A stretch of DNA of 64,000 nucleotides. Source: Treponema sp. (GTDB lineage: Bacteria; Spirochaetota; Spirochaetia; Treponematales; Breznakiellaceae). Shown piece by piece: positions 37,418 through 46,584 of this stretch (its first letter is position 1; each line of letters opens with the position of its first letter). Location: NCBI GenBank assembly GCA_009784935.1, contig WQXI01000007.1, positions 1 to 64,000 on the forward strand, written 5' to 3'. The position numbers and the translations under genes are program-made. Below the pieces are notes generated by a model that was not told where the DNA came from, searched no databases, and saw only the letters and a list, made by a program, of their open reading frames with translations.

Positions 37418-39199
37418 TTATTCCTTAGTTTCTTTGCGGATTGTTATCCCAAGTTCATCGAGCTGTTTTTGATCGACTTCTGACGGGCAGTCATCCATTG
37501 GGCTTACTGCAAACGAATTTTTAGGGAATGCAATTACATCTTTAAGAGAAGTAACGCCAGCCATGATCATTACAAGGCGATCAAGCCCGGGAGCAATACC
37601 GCCGTGAGGAGGCGCTCCGTATTTAAATGCTTCTGTTAAAAAGCCGAATTTTTTGTCAGCTTCGGTTTTATCGATACCTACAATGTTAAATATTTTATTT
37701 TGCATTTCCGCGTCATGCACACGAATTGACCCGGAAGCTAATTCATAGCCGTTTAATACCAGATCGTATAAATCGCCCTTTACAGAACCGGGGTCGCTTT
37801 CCATTGCTGCATGATATTGATCCTGCGGCCATGTAAATAAATGATGAGCCGCTTCCCATTTCTTTTCGTCATCGTTGTATTCAAACATCGGGAAATCAAT
37901 AATCCAGACAAATTCAAATTTATTCGGATCACAAAGACCTAAGTCTTTTCCGAGCTTTGAACGAACAGCGCCTAAAGCTGTGTTTGCGGTTCTTTTGTTT
38001 GCGTCGGCAATCATGAGAATTAAATCGCCCTCTTCTGCTTTGAGTCCTTCGATTACCAAACTTGCATTATCAGCAAAAAACTTTGAAGCTCCGCCTTCTA
38101 CAGTTTTACCCGGCATAACCTTCATCCATGCCATGCCTTTTGCTTTGTAAATTTTTGCATGAGCTTCCAATTCGTCGATTTGTTTTCTGGTAAAATCTGC
38201 CTTGCCTTTTACAACAAGCGCTTTAACTGCGCCGCCTGCGGCCAATGCGTCTTTAAAAGCTATAAAACTGCTTTTTTCTACAAAAGAACTAAAATCCAAA
38301 AGTTTCATATCAAAACGTAAATCCGGTTTATCGCTTCCGTATATTTCCATTGATTCTTCCCACGAAAGCCGTTTGAAAGTTTTTGGAAGTTCTGTATTAA
38401 TAACTTTTTTAAAAACATGGTTCATAAGTCCTTCTGTCATGCAAAGAACATCGTCTCTTGTAACAAAAGACATCTCGATGTCAATCTGCGTAAACTCAGG
38501 CTGCCTGTCTCCCCTGGAATCTTCGTCACGGTAACAGCGCGCAATCTGAAAATATTTATCAAAACCTGCGACCATTAATATCTGTTTATAAATCTGCGGG
38601 GACTGAGGAAGAGCATAAAATTTTCCGGGATACAATCTGGAAGGAACAAGATAGTCGCGCGCGCCTTCCGGCGTTGACTTTATAAAGGTGGGAGTTTCAA
38701 TTTCATAAAAGCCGTTTTCTATCATCCATTCTCGTACTGCAAAAGTCGTCTGGCTTCGCATTTTGATCCGGTTCTGCATAGCTGACGATCTTAAGTCTAA
38801 GTAACGGTATTTTAATTTTAGGTCGTCATTGGCTTTGCTTTCTTCTTCGATCTGAAAAGGAAGGACTTCGCTTTTATTTAAAATAACAATTTTGTCTGCT
38901 AAAAGTTCAATCTCACCGGTTTCCATTGATTTATTAATCATATCATCCGGGCGGGCGCTTACCTTTCCTTCTGCGGCTATACAGTATTCGTTTCTCAGCT
39001 CATCGCAGACAGCCGCAAGACCGGTATTTGCCTCTGTGTCAATCGTAACCTGTGTTACTCCATATCTATCTCTGAGACTTATAAAAAATATACCGCCGTG
39101 GTTGCGTTTACGGTGAACCCAGCCGTTTAAGACAACTGTTTTGCCGGCGTCTTGTTTTCTTAATTCTCCGCAATCAGCGGTTCTTTTCATATTTTGCAT
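37418..39199 (-). CDS. aspS: Aspartyl-tRNA synthetase
   Basis: AspRS charges tRNA-Asp. The 593-residue bacterial-type enzyme has the N-terminal OB fold (VVLNGWVHRKRNHGG), class II motif 2 region (ARCYRDEDSRGDRQPEFTQ), a GAD insertion domain (about 290-400) and motif 3 GIAPGLDRLVMI. ATG 39199 has GGAG eight bases upstream. Whether it discriminates Asp from Asn tRNA cannot be read from the sequence by eye. Confidence 0.95.
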   Translation of the reverse strand: MQNMKRTADCGELRKQDAGKTVVLNGWVHRKRNHGGIFFISLRDRYGVTQVTIDTEANTGLAAVCDELRNEYCIAAEGKVSARPDDMINKSMETGEIELLADKIVILNKSEVLPFQIEEESKANDDLKLKYRYLDLRSSAMQNRIKMRSQTTFAVREWMIENGFYEIETPTFIKSTPEGARDYLVPSRLYPGKFYALPQSPQIYKQILMVAGFDKYFQIARCYRDEDSRGDRQPEFTQIDIEMSFVTRDDVLCMTEGLMNHVFKKVINTELPKTFKRLSWEESMEIYGSDKPDLRFDMKLLDFSSFVEKSSFIAFKDALAAGGAVKALVVKGKADFTRKQIDELEAHAKIYKAKGMAWMKVMPGKTVEGGASKFFADNASLVIEGLKAEEGDLILMIADANKRTANTALGAVRSKLGKDLGLCDPNKFEFVWIIDFPMFEYNDDEKKWEAAHHLFTWPQDQYHAAMESDPGSVKGDLYDLVLNGYELASGSIRVHDAEMQNKIFNIVGIDKTEADKKFGFLTEAFKYGAPPHGGIAPGLDRLVMIMAGVTSLKDVIAFPKNSFAVSPMDDCPSEVDQKQLDELGITIRKETKE

Positions 39200-39220
39200 A
39201 CATTAATCTCCAAAAATAAT

Positions 39221-39310
39221 AACCACGGAGTAACACGGAGAAAGAGAGAATTTCAGTAGAAAAACTCCGTGAAACTCCAAGCAACTTTAGTTGCAGTCCT
39301 CTGTGGTTAA
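39221..39310. repeat. ACCACGGAG/CTCTGTGGT inverted repeat
   Basis: AACCACGGAGTAACACGGAG on the left and CTCTGTGGTTAA on the right enclose CTCCGTGAAACTCC and an AGCAACTTTAGTTGCA insert. It fills the divergent aspS/GNAT gap. Confidence 0.78.
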
Positions 39311-39317
39311 AATATTA

Positions 39318-39346
39318 TATACAATTTAGCATAATTATTCTATAAT
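39318..39346 (+). promoter_or_regulatory. Promoter of UPF0158-GNAT gene
   Basis: TATACA (39318-39323), 17 bases and perfect TATAAT (39341-39346). ATG 39353 is seven bases after the -10 box, so transcription would start on the start codon; no Shine-Dalgarno is present. Confidence 0.55.
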
Positions 39347-39352
39347 ATTCCT

Positions 39353-40120
39353 ATGAATTTTGAGATGGATAATGCCCTAATTGACGATATTCTTTTTCAC
39401 ATGGAGAATCAAGACGGCAATTTTATTCTTGATACCCATGAATGTACAGTAGTTTCGGCAAACGGCATTAATCCCGATGACGGCAGATATATCTCCCTCC
39501 CCGTCTGGAACTCAAACGACGGTTTTAGGCTGATGGAAAAGTTTACTTTAAGTTTAAAAAATCCTGCCGCCCGCAGTGAGTTATCAGATTCTTTAAATAA
39601 AAACAAAGGCGTTTTCCGCGCCTTTAGAGATGTTCTCGAACAATACCCTGAGATCGAAAAACATTGGTTTAAGTTTAAAGAACAAAAAATGAAAAATTTA
39701 ATTATCGATTGGTACAATGCGTTAAGGGAAGAATGGGGACTGGAACCTATCGGCGCAGAACCAGAAGACACTTCATCTTTGGTGCTCGAAGATTTTATAT
39801 TCGAAGAAGAGACGCTTATCGATCCTTTTGGATTTCTGATTACTGCAAAAACAAACAATGAAGAATATGCAGGTGAAATTTGCGCTTATATTAGTAAAGG
39901 TGTTCTTTATGTGGAAACTTTTATAGTTTACGATGAATACAAGGGCATGGGTTTGGGCAAGACATTACTTGCCAAGCTGATCAAAACAGCTGATGAAGAA
40001 AAATTAGATGTCTCGATAGATGTACCTGCCAAGTCCGACTTTTTTACACGATCATTACTGCTGGAAAATTTTAAACCGGTAACGCAGACATTTGTTAGAA
40101 GAACAGGGTCCGCGGATTAA
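39353..40120 (+). CDS. UPF0158-like domain fused to GNAT acetyltransferase domain
   Basis: A 255-residue two-domain protein. Residues about 1-130 resemble UPF0158 (ENQDGNFILDTHECTVVSANG, and GVFRAFRDVLEQYPEIEKHWFKFK). Residues about 145-250 look like a GNAT N-acetyltransferase with the acetyl-CoA loop YKGMGLGKTLLAKLI. The substrate is unknown. The fusion call is from motifs only. Confidence 0.75.
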   Translation: MNFEMDNALIDDILFHMENQDGNFILDTHECTVVSANGINPDDGRYISLPVWNSNDGFRLMEKFTLSLKNPAARSELSDSLNKNKGVFRAFRDVLEQYPEIEKHWFKFKEQKMKNLIIDWYNALREEWGLEPIGAEPEDTSSLVLEDFIFEEETLIDPFGFLITAKTNNEEYAGEICAYISKGVLYVETFIVYDEYKGMGLGKTLLAKLIKTADEEKLDVSIDVPAKSDFFTRSLLLENFKPVTQTFVRRTGSAD

Positions 40121-40185
40121 CGCAGAGAGATATATTTATCCCTCTGTGCTCTTTGTGCCTTTGTGTCTCTGTGTGAGTAAATTTC
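40121..40185. repeat. CTCTGTG repeat units between converging genes
   Basis: CGCAGAGAGAT, then CTCTGTGCTCTTTGTGCC, TTTGTGTCTCTGTGTGAG. These units fill the 65 bases between the GNAT gene and gnd stops. Confidence 0.65.
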
Positions 40186-41637
40186 TTAAACCGTGTACGT
40201 GCTTGCGCTTGTTGCGCCTCCATGTCCAGTCCAATTTGTGTGAAAGAACTCGCCTCTCGGTTTATCAAGCCGTTCATAAGTATGCGCGCCGAAATAATCG
40301 CGCTGTGCCTGTAATAGATTTGCAGGAAGGCGTTCGTTTCTATAACCGTCAAAGTACGCAAGCGCCGAAGAAAAAGCAGGCGCCGGTATGCCGTTTAATG
40401 CCGCAGATGAAACAACCCTTCTCCATGAATCCTGTGCTTCTTCTATAATTTTTGTAAAGAATGGATCCAGTAAAAGGTTCTCTAGATCGGGTTTGCGATC
40501 AAAGGCTTCTTTTATTTTTCCAAGAAATACCGAACGTATAATACATCCGCCTCTCCACATAAGCGCGATACCGCCGTAATTGAGATTCCATTTATATTCT
40601 TTTGCCGCTTCTCTCATTAAAAGATAACCCTGAGCATAAGAAACTATCTTAGAAGCATACAGCGCTTTTTCCAGGTCTTTAATAAAAGCAGCTTTGTCAG
40701 AAGGTTTTGTAATTTTTGGAGAAGAAAAAACTTTTGCAGCTTTTACGCGTTCATCTTTTGCAGCGGATAGACAGCGGCTAAAGACTGCTTCGCCTATCAA
40801 TGTAAGCGGAACTCCAAATTCTAAAGCAGAAATACCTGTCCATTTTCCGGTTCCTTTCTGCCCTGCTGTATCTAGAATTTTTTCTACTAACGGAGAGCCG
40901 TCACTATCCTTGTAACGCAGAATATCTCTTGTTATTTCTATGAGGTAGCTTCCGAACGAACCGTTATTCCATTCTTCAAATACATTGCCCATTTCATCAC
41001 AGGAGAGACCTAAAACATTTTTCATTAAATCGTATGTTTCACAGATTAATTGCATATCTCCGTATTCAATACCGTTATGCACCATTTTTACAAAGTGCCC
41101 CGCTCCGTTTTCTCCCACCCAATCACAGCAAGGCGTATTGCCTTCGACCTTGGCGCATATCGCTTGAAGCATAGGTTTAACATGAGTCCAAGCCGCAGTC
41201 GATCCGCCCGGCATAATCGAAGGTCCTTTTAATGCACCTTCTTCGCCTCCGGAAACACCGGTTCCTATATATAAAAGTCCTTTTGATTCAACATATGCGG
41301 TTCTTCTTATCGAATCCTGAAAATTAGAATTACCGCCGTCTATAATTATATCGCCCTTATCAAATACTTTTAGAAGTTCTTCGATTGTATCGTCTACTGC
41401 GCTTCCCGCTTTTACCATTATCATCGCTTTGCGAGGAGTTGAAAGAGCGGCGGCAAAATCAGAAAGATTATGGCAGCCTGTAATTTTTTTGCCTTTTCCT
41501 CGGCCATTAACAAACTCGTCTACTTTGGATGTTGTGCGGTTATAAACAGCGACAGAAAAACCTTTGCTTTCGAGGTTGAGAACGAGGTTTTCCCCCATGA
41601 CGGCAAGACCAATAAGACCAATATCAGATTTTGACAT
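40186..41637 (-). CDS. gnd: 6-phosphogluconate dehydrogenase, decarboxylating
   Basis: Gnd converts 6-phosphogluconate to ribulose-5-phosphate, making NADPH. The frame opens at 41718 but ATG 41637, six bases after AAGGAG, gives the family N-terminus (MSKSDIGLIGLAVMGENLVLN) and 483 residues. IIDGGNSNFQDS, GTGVSGGEEGALKGPSIMPGG and MVHNGIEYGDMQLI are intact, as is the C-terminal FFHTNWTGHGG. The longer frame lies within the repeat and is not used. Confidence 0.95.
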   Translation of the reverse strand: MSKSDIGLIGLAVMGENLVLNLESKGFSVAVYNRTTSKVDEFVNGRGKGKKITGCHNLSDFAAALSTPRKAMIMVKAGSAVDDTIEELLKVFDKGDIIIDGGNSNFQDSIRRTAYVESKGLLYIGTGVSGGEEGALKGPSIMPGGSTAAWTHVKPMLQAICAKVEGNTPCCDWVGENGAGHFVKMVHNGIEYGDMQLICETYDLMKNVLGLSCDEMGNVFEEWNNGSFGSYLIEITRDILRYKDSDGSPLVEKILDTAGQKGTGKWTGISALEFGVPLTLIGEAVFSRCLSAAKDERVKAAKVFSSPKITKPSDKAAFIKDLEKALYASKIVSYAQGYLLMREAAKEYKWNLNYGGIALMWRGGCIIRSVFLGKIKEAFDRKPDLENLLLDPFFTKIIEEAQDSWRRVVSSAALNGIPAPAFSSALAYFDGYRNERLPANLLQAQRDYFGAHTYERLDKPRGEFFHTNWTGHGGATSASTYTV

Positions 41638-41679
41638 AAAATACTCCTTGTGATAATATATCATGTAAAAAGAAATTTT

Positions 41680-41758
41680 ACCACGGAGTACACAGAGTTT
41701 CACGGAGAAGAAAAGCATTCTTCTAAAAAACTCCGTGTTACTCCGTGTGCTCCGTGGT
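41680..41758. repeat. ACCACGGAG/CTCCGTGGT inverted repeat
   Basis: ACCACGGAG (41680-41688) is perfectly mirrored by CTCCGTGGT (41750-41758), with internal CACAGAG, CACGGAG and CTCCGTG units and an AAAGCATTCTTCT centre. This is the cleanest copy of the family in the window; it fills the divergent gnd/LarA-like gap. Confidence 0.82.
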
Positions 41759-41776
41759 TAATTATTAGGAGATTTT

Positions 41777-43090
41777 ATGGAAAAGACGTATGTTGCTATT
41801 GGCGGTGCGGATAAAGATTTAACAAACAGTGAATTGGAAGCATTATTTTCCGATTCTCTTTCCAAGGCTCTAGCCGATATAAACGATTCGGGTAAAGTAA
41901 TTATCCTTCCTCCCGACATTACTCGGTTTCACTCACGTGCCGGCTTTTTTACAGAAATCGCAGCTAATAAGCTGGGCGATTCACTTGGGGCTGTTCTCCC
42001 GGCTCTTGGAACCCATATGCCGATGAGCGGCAGCGAACTATCGCGGATGTTCGGTTCAACAAATAAAAATAAGTTCATCGTGCACGACTGGCGTAATGAT
42101 GTTACAGAGCTTGGACGAATCGAAGAAGACTGGGTAGAAAAAGCGTCTGACGGAAAAGTCCGCTATGACTGGCCTGTACAGGTAAATAAAATCCTTCGTA
42201 AGAATTCCAAAGACAGCGGTAATTTTTCTCTTGCGCTTAGTATCGGGCAAGTAGTCCCGCATGAGGTCGCAGGCATGGCCAACCATGGAAAAAATATTTT
42301 TGTCGGGTGCGGCGGCAAAGAAGCAATTGATAAAAGTCATTTTTGCGGAGCAGCTTATGGAATGGAAAAAATAATGGGAAGAGCTGATACTCCCGTTCGC
42401 GCTCTATTTGATGAAGGTTTACGCCGTTATTCAAGCGAGCTTCCGCCTATCTTGTGGGTGCTAACAGTTATTGGATCAAGAACAGACGGCACTAATGCTG
42501 TGAGAGGTCTTTACATCGGCTTTGGAAGAGAATGTTTTGAAAAAGCTGCGGCTCTTTCTCTAGAAGTTAACGTTAACCTGATAAATGAACCGGTTAACAA
42601 AGCTGTAGTTTACCTCGAACCCGAGGAATACCGCACAACTTGGCTTGGAAACAAAGCCATTTACCGCACACGTATGGTCATAGCTGACGGCGGTGAGCTT
42701 ATAATACTTGCTCCCGCGCTTGAGCGGTTCGGCGAGGACGAAGGAATCGACTCTCTCATCCGAAAGTACGGCTACCGTCCCGGCAAAGAAATCCTCGAAA
42801 TTACAGAGAAAGATCCTCATCTTGGATCTAACTTAAGTGCCGCTGCCCACTTAATACACGGCTCTTCCGAAAACCGTTTTACTGTACGTTATTGCCCGGG
42901 CGAAAAAATAACAAGAAATGAGATCGAATCCGTAGGTTTTGAATACGGCAGCTTGAATGAAATGCAGAAAAAGTACGACCCGGCTGTTTTAAAAAACGGC
43001 TATAACAATATCGAAGGTGAAAATATATATTATATTTCTAATCCGGCGCTTGGTTTATGGGCAGAAAAGAAGCGGTTTATACCGATATAA
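41777..43090 (+). CDS. LarA-like (DUF2088) protein
   Basis: A 437-residue protein resembling nickel-pincer lactate racemase (LarA): DITRFHSRAG near residue 50, LGTHMPMSGSELSRMFG, and the nucleotide-loop region GKNIFVGCGGKEAIDKSH. LarA homologues isomerise various 2-hydroxy acids, so the substrate is unknown. Larger LarA-type operons encode LarB/C/E for cofactor synthesis; none is seen here. Ribosome site AGGAG lies before ATG. Confidence 0.8.
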   Translation: MEKTYVAIGGADKDLTNSELEALFSDSLSKALADINDSGKVIILPPDITRFHSRAGFFTEIAANKLGDSLGAVLPALGTHMPMSGSELSRMFGSTNKNKFIVHDWRNDVTELGRIEEDWVEKASDGKVRYDWPVQVNKILRKNSKDSGNFSLALSIGQVVPHEVAGMANHGKNIFVGCGGKEAIDKSHFCGAAYGMEKIMGRADTPVRALFDEGLRRYSSELPPILWVLTVIGSRTDGTNAVRGLYIGFGRECFEKAAALSLEVNVNLINEPVNKAVVYLEPEEYRTTWLGNKAIYRTRMVIADGGELIILAPALERFGEDEGIDSLIRKYGYRPGKEILEITEKDPHLGSNLSAAAHLIHGSSENRFTVRYCPGEKITRNEIESVGFEYGSLNEMQKKYDPAVLKNGYNNIEGENIYYISNPALGLWAEKKRFIPI

Positions 43091-43095
43091 TTAGT

Positions 43096-44127
43096 ATGAA
43101 ACAATTTTTAATTTTAATGCTTATTGCTGTATTTTTGGGTTGTACGGGTTCTCCTAATAATAACGAAGAAGATGAAGAAGAAGGTGAAACTGCATTGACA
43201 GACGAGGAATTGGCTGCTTTTTTTCCCGCGCCGGGCGGCTTGCCTGTTACTTCATTTAAAGAAGTTTGGGGTTATGTCATTGACGGACAGGAAGCTGCCT
43301 TAAGACGGGGACTTCCCATTACCGATGTTGGCTATTTCGGCGCTGAAGTAGATATGTACGGAGCGCTTTCTAAAGTTCCAAACCGCCAAAACCTTGGGTC
43401 TTTCCCAGGCAGAGTTCATTTAGTTGTGACCTGCGGCAGTAATCCCCTAACCTATTTTACACTAATGCCCGGAAGCCCTCAGCGCGCCGCTTTGATAACA
43501 GATTTAATCGCGGCAACAAGAAACTTTGACGGTCTTAATATAGATTTCGAAAACATACCACCAAGATCGGGAGAGCCGTTTTTATCTTTTTTACGCGAGT
43601 TAAAAGAAGGATTGCCTCCGAATAAAATTTTATCTGTTTGCCTTTACGGACGGACAAGAACACTGCAAAATGATGTTTACGATTATACAAAAATCGCTCC
43701 ATTAGCTGATAAAATATTTGTAATGGCATACGACGAACATTGGGGAGGAGGTCCCGCAGGTCCTGTCTCAACGATAAGATGGTGCAGAAGCGCTGCAGAA
43801 TATTCTCTGCGCACTGTCGGAGCCGAAAAACTCGTTATGGGAATACCGTTTTACGGGCGCGCATGGGCAAATCAAAATCATCACAGAGCGCTTATTTTTT
43901 CTACGACAGAAAGATTAATTAATACCTACAACGCAACAGTAAGACGCGAAAACGGCACACCTACATTTGATTATAATGTTACTATCGGAGTCAAAGTTTA
44001 TTACGAGGATGAATATTCAATCTCTGCTCGTATGGTAATGTACAAATCAATGGGAATAAATTCTATTGGTTTTTGGCGTATAGGACAAGAAACTCCAAGG
44101 GTGTGGGGTTTAATTAGAATCGAATAA
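43096..44127 (+). CDS. GH18-like lipoprotein (YaaH-type glycosidase)
   Basis: A 343-residue lipoprotein; ATG 43096 begins the signal peptide MKQFLILMLIAVFLGC (Cys16), so the longer upstream frame is rejected. A Glu-rich linker follows, then a GH18 barrel with the catalytic motif FDGLNIDFE (Asp145-x4-Asp150-Phe-Glu152), VMAYDEHWGG and GIPFYGRAW. GH18 enzymes cleave chitin- or peptidoglycan-type beta-1,4 bonds. The substrate is unknown. Confidence 0.85.
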   Translation: MKQFLILMLIAVFLGCTGSPNNNEEDEEEGETALTDEELAAFFPAPGGLPVTSFKEVWGYVIDGQEAALRRGLPITDVGYFGAEVDMYGALSKVPNRQNLGSFPGRVHLVVTCGSNPLTYFTLMPGSPQRAALITDLIAATRNFDGLNIDFENIPPRSGEPFLSFLRELKEGLPPNKILSVCLYGRTRTLQNDVYDYTKIAPLADKIFVMAYDEHWGGGPAGPVSTIRWCRSAAEYSLRTVGAEKLVMGIPFYGRAWANQNHHRALIFSTTERLINTYNATVRRENGTPTFDYNVTIGVKVYYEDEYSISARMVMYKSMGINSIGFWRIGQETPRVWGLIRIE

Positions 44128-44135
44128 GGTATTTT

Positions 44136-44795
44136 TTACATTCTGAATCTAATTTTACCGCCCGGGCGGACTACCAAATATTGATTTTGTAGTTTTAATC
44201 CTTGGTTATACTTAATTAATTCCTCATAATTTGAATGCCCATATATGCTGTAACAGATAGAACTTAATGTATCATTTTCTTTAACAGTATATAATGGCAA
44301 ATAATAAATATCTATTTTTTCCAGTAAAAAATTAATAAATTCATCAGAAGGCTTTAATAAAATATCATTTTTATTATATTCTTCATTTGGAAAATAAAAA
44401 TTATAAGAAACATTTATGCAGTTTATCTCTTTATTGTAAATTACCGGGGAATTATTTAATTGATTAATAATATAATCAGCTTCGTCATTATAAACATTAA
44501 ACAATAACGAAGGAATATCTTCGACTATTACATTATTTTTTTCAATATTTATAAAATAAATACCTTTTGAATAAAAGAAATGCAGTAAAATATCGTAATA
44601 ATCATCATTATAATTTAACTTTATAGTTACATTACTGTCATATCTTATTTTATCAAAATTATGGTATTCTGTAATATTATTTTTATTACTGCAATTGATT
44701 AGCAAAAAACAAAAAAATATTAATAGAACAGTTGTTTTAAATTTCAAATTATGTCCCTTTTTTTTAACTGTATCATCGATTTTTGGCTCTGTCAA
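44136..44795 (-). CDS. LysM-domain lipoprotein
   Basis: A 219-residue protein. Start is TTG 44795, six bases after GGAGG. A basic N-terminal stretch leads to a lipoprotein signal (TTVLLIFFCFLLINC). Residues about 165-219 form a LysM-like module (YTVKENDTLSSICYSIYGHS), usually peptidoglycan binding. Codons are very AT-rich compared with neighbours, with many Asn/Ile/Tyr. It converges with the GH18-like gene, so the two are not one operon. Confidence 0.8.
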   Translation of the reverse strand: MTEPKIDDTVKKKGHNLKFKTTVLLIFFCFLLINCSNKNNITEYHNFDKIRYDSNVTIKLNYNDDYYDILLHFFYSKGIYFINIEKNNVIVEDIPSLLFNVYNDEADYIINQLNNSPVIYNKEINCINVSYNFYFPNEEYNKNDILLKPSDEFINFLLEKIDIYYLPLYTVKENDTLSSICYSIYGHSNYEELIKYNQGLKLQNQYLVVRPGGKIRFRM

Positions 44796-44892
44796 TTATA
44801 ACCTCCATAAAATTACCTCATCCGGCAGGGCTTTGCGCTGAGCTATTAGTATGTAATAGTTAAATAAAATCTAAAAAACAATTTTAATTGCA

Positions 44893-45267
44893 CTACCCTG
44901 CTCTGTCAGGCCTAAGCACTTCCGCGCCATTAATGTAAACATGCCGCGCCTTTGCTCCTACTTCGAGATAGCAATGAACAATCACCCTCACTACTCTATC
45001 TAGCGAATTTACAACAACAGGCTCCTGTGCGGAAAAAAGAACCGTATCCGCTCCAGCGCGCCCGCTTTTACGCAAAGCAGTACAGGGGTTTATCGCGTTT
45101 AAATCCGGCGTCACAGAGAAAATAACAGAAACTATATCTTCTTCCAAATCCGTAAGATTGTTATTGCTTAAAAGAGCATCATACATCTGCGCAACCTGAT
45201 TACAAATATCAGTTTCATTATTTTCGCACCGAACAGCGCCTCTTAAAGCATAGAGTTTTTTCTTCAT
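44893..45267 (-). CDS. aroH: Chorismate mutase, AroH class
   Basis: Monofunctional chorismate mutase converts chorismate to prephenate for Phe/Tyr synthesis. The 124-residue sequence matches the Bacillus AroH fold: N-terminal LRGAVRCENNETD, IVSVIFSVTPDLNAINPCTALR, and VVNSLDRVVRVIVHC with active-site Arg residues. Its ATG overlaps the stop of the upstream membrane-protein gene by four bases. Confidence 0.92.
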   Translation of the reverse strand: MKKKLYALRGAVRCENNETDICNQVAQMYDALLSNNNLTDLEEDIVSVIFSVTPDLNAINPCTALRKSGRAGADTVLFSAQEPVVVNSLDRVVRVIVHCYLEVGAKARHVYINGAEVLRPDRAG

Positions 45268-45608
45268 CCATTCCCCCTGGAAATTACAACAATAAACGCT
45301 TCCATCAAAAAGATTCCCAAACCATAAATTAAAAATAAAATATAAGCAATAATTTTTTGATATATAAACGGCTGCTTTCTAAAAATAATACGGTAAAAAT
45401 TGAGAAGCAGTTTATAAATCGAACAAATAAAAACCATAAACGAAGAATACCGCATTACAGAAAGCAGAAAAAACAAAGTTTCATCGCTAAAGTCTATTTC
45501 TATGAGATACACTATCAATGAAGTAAACGAAACCGCAAAACAGATCACTAGTATCCATGCGGTAGGACTGCTCCATTTTAGTTTGATTTTAGTTTTTTCT
45601 TTCTTCAA
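45264..45608 (-). CDS. Small membrane protein of unknown function
   Basis: A roughly 114-residue protein with three or four hydrophobic segments (WILVICFAVSFTSLIVYLI; FMVFICSIYKLLL; IAYILFLIYGLGIFLM). The start is uncertain: the frame opens at 45671, but TTG 45608 with a GGGGGA element upstream avoids encoding a strong hairpin (AGCCGGC/GCCGGCT at 45635-45653). It is translationally coupled to aroH. No family recognised. Confidence 0.65.
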   Translation of the reverse strand: MKKEKTKIKLKWSSPTAWILVICFAVSFTSLIVYLIEIDFSDETLFFLLSVMRYSSFMVFICSIYKLLLNFYRIIFRKQPFIYQKIIAYILFLIYGLGIFLMEAFIVVISRGNG

Positions 45609-45693
45609 AGTCCCATTCCCCCGCCCAGTCTGCCAGCCGGCTTGGCGCCGGCTTACTTGCATTAAAAACAATACATGTATATCATATTATAAT

Positions 45694-46488
45694 ATGAAAA
45701 AGTTTTTGATAACACTGATAATCCTTATAATTCTTGCGTCTGCCGGTTTTTTATTCGGCTGGGTTCAGTTTTCTGTACCTCCCGGCAAATACGGCGTAAT
45801 TCACTCAAAAACCCATGGTACTGACAGCGCCATTGTCAAATCCGGAGAATTCCGCTGGGTTTGGTATAAATTGATTCCGACAAATGTAAATATTTCGATA
45901 TTCAGCATAGATCACTTTAGATTTCCATTAGTTTATTCCGGTTCCCTGCCATCTGCCAATACTTATGCTTCATTTGCCGGTATTCCCAGCGCGGATTTTT
46001 CGTGGGATATAAACGGCGAAATCAGCTTTAGGGCAAACCCTGACATGCTGATAAAAACTGCCGAAAAATACAATCTTTCCAATCAAGAAGAATTAAACGC
46101 CCATTTACAAAAAATCGGGCAAGAAATCGAAACACTTGTGCTCAGATTGCTCTCTTCTGCCGTAACAGACAACGAAAGACTCGAACAAATAATGCTGGGA
46201 CACTCGGATTCTGAGATTGAATCAGAAATTTCTGTTAAATTCCCCGAAATTCACAATTTTTCGATGACAATTAATACTGCAAAGTACCCAAATTTCGTAC
46301 TTTACAGACAATTAAGGCTTTTATATGATGAATTTCTCACTAGACAGAGAGAATATATATCGAATTCCTTCGCGCGCAGGGCAGAAAGCAATGTTATAGC
46401 TCAGCTTAGGTTTGAAGAACTCGAAAGATACGGCGATCTTTTAACAAGATTCCCAATATTACTTGAATATCTTGCAATAGAAAGGTAA
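45694..46488 (+). CDS. Membrane-anchored SPFH/Band7-like protein
   Basis: A 264-residue protein; ATG 45694 is chosen because it begins the membrane anchor KKFLITLIILIILASAGFLFG, whereas the longer frame reads through a hairpin. After the anchor, PPGKYGVIHSKTHGTDSAIVKSGEFRW resembles the start of SPFH (stomatin/prohibitin/HflC) domains. The C-terminal half is helical. The SPFH call is by eye, so moderate. Confidence 0.72.
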   Translation: MKKFLITLIILIILASAGFLFGWVQFSVPPGKYGVIHSKTHGTDSAIVKSGEFRWVWYKLIPTNVNISIFSIDHFRFPLVYSGSLPSANTYASFAGIPSADFSWDINGEISFRANPDMLIKTAEKYNLSNQEELNAHLQKIGQEIETLVLRLLSSAVTDNERLEQIMLGHSDSEIESEISVKFPEIHNFSMTINTAKYPNFVLYRQLRLLYDEFLTRQREYISNSFARRAESNVIAQLRFEELERYGDLLTRFPILLEYLAIER

Positions 46489-46584
46489 TATTTACAGTAA
46501 CTTTGATACTTTTATATTTGTTATTGAATAAAGCGATAAAATAATGTATCGTTAAATATGTACAGCTTTGCGTAAGGAGATTTT

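Noticed and set aside
41638-41718. N-terminal extension of Gnd
   Set aside because: It translates the intergenic repeat; the ATG at 41637 has the ribosome site and gives the normal family N-terminus.
45502-45693. 64-residue N-terminal extension of the SPFH-like protein
   Set aside because: It overlaps the opposite-strand membrane gene and a hairpin; the membrane anchor begins at ATG 45694.
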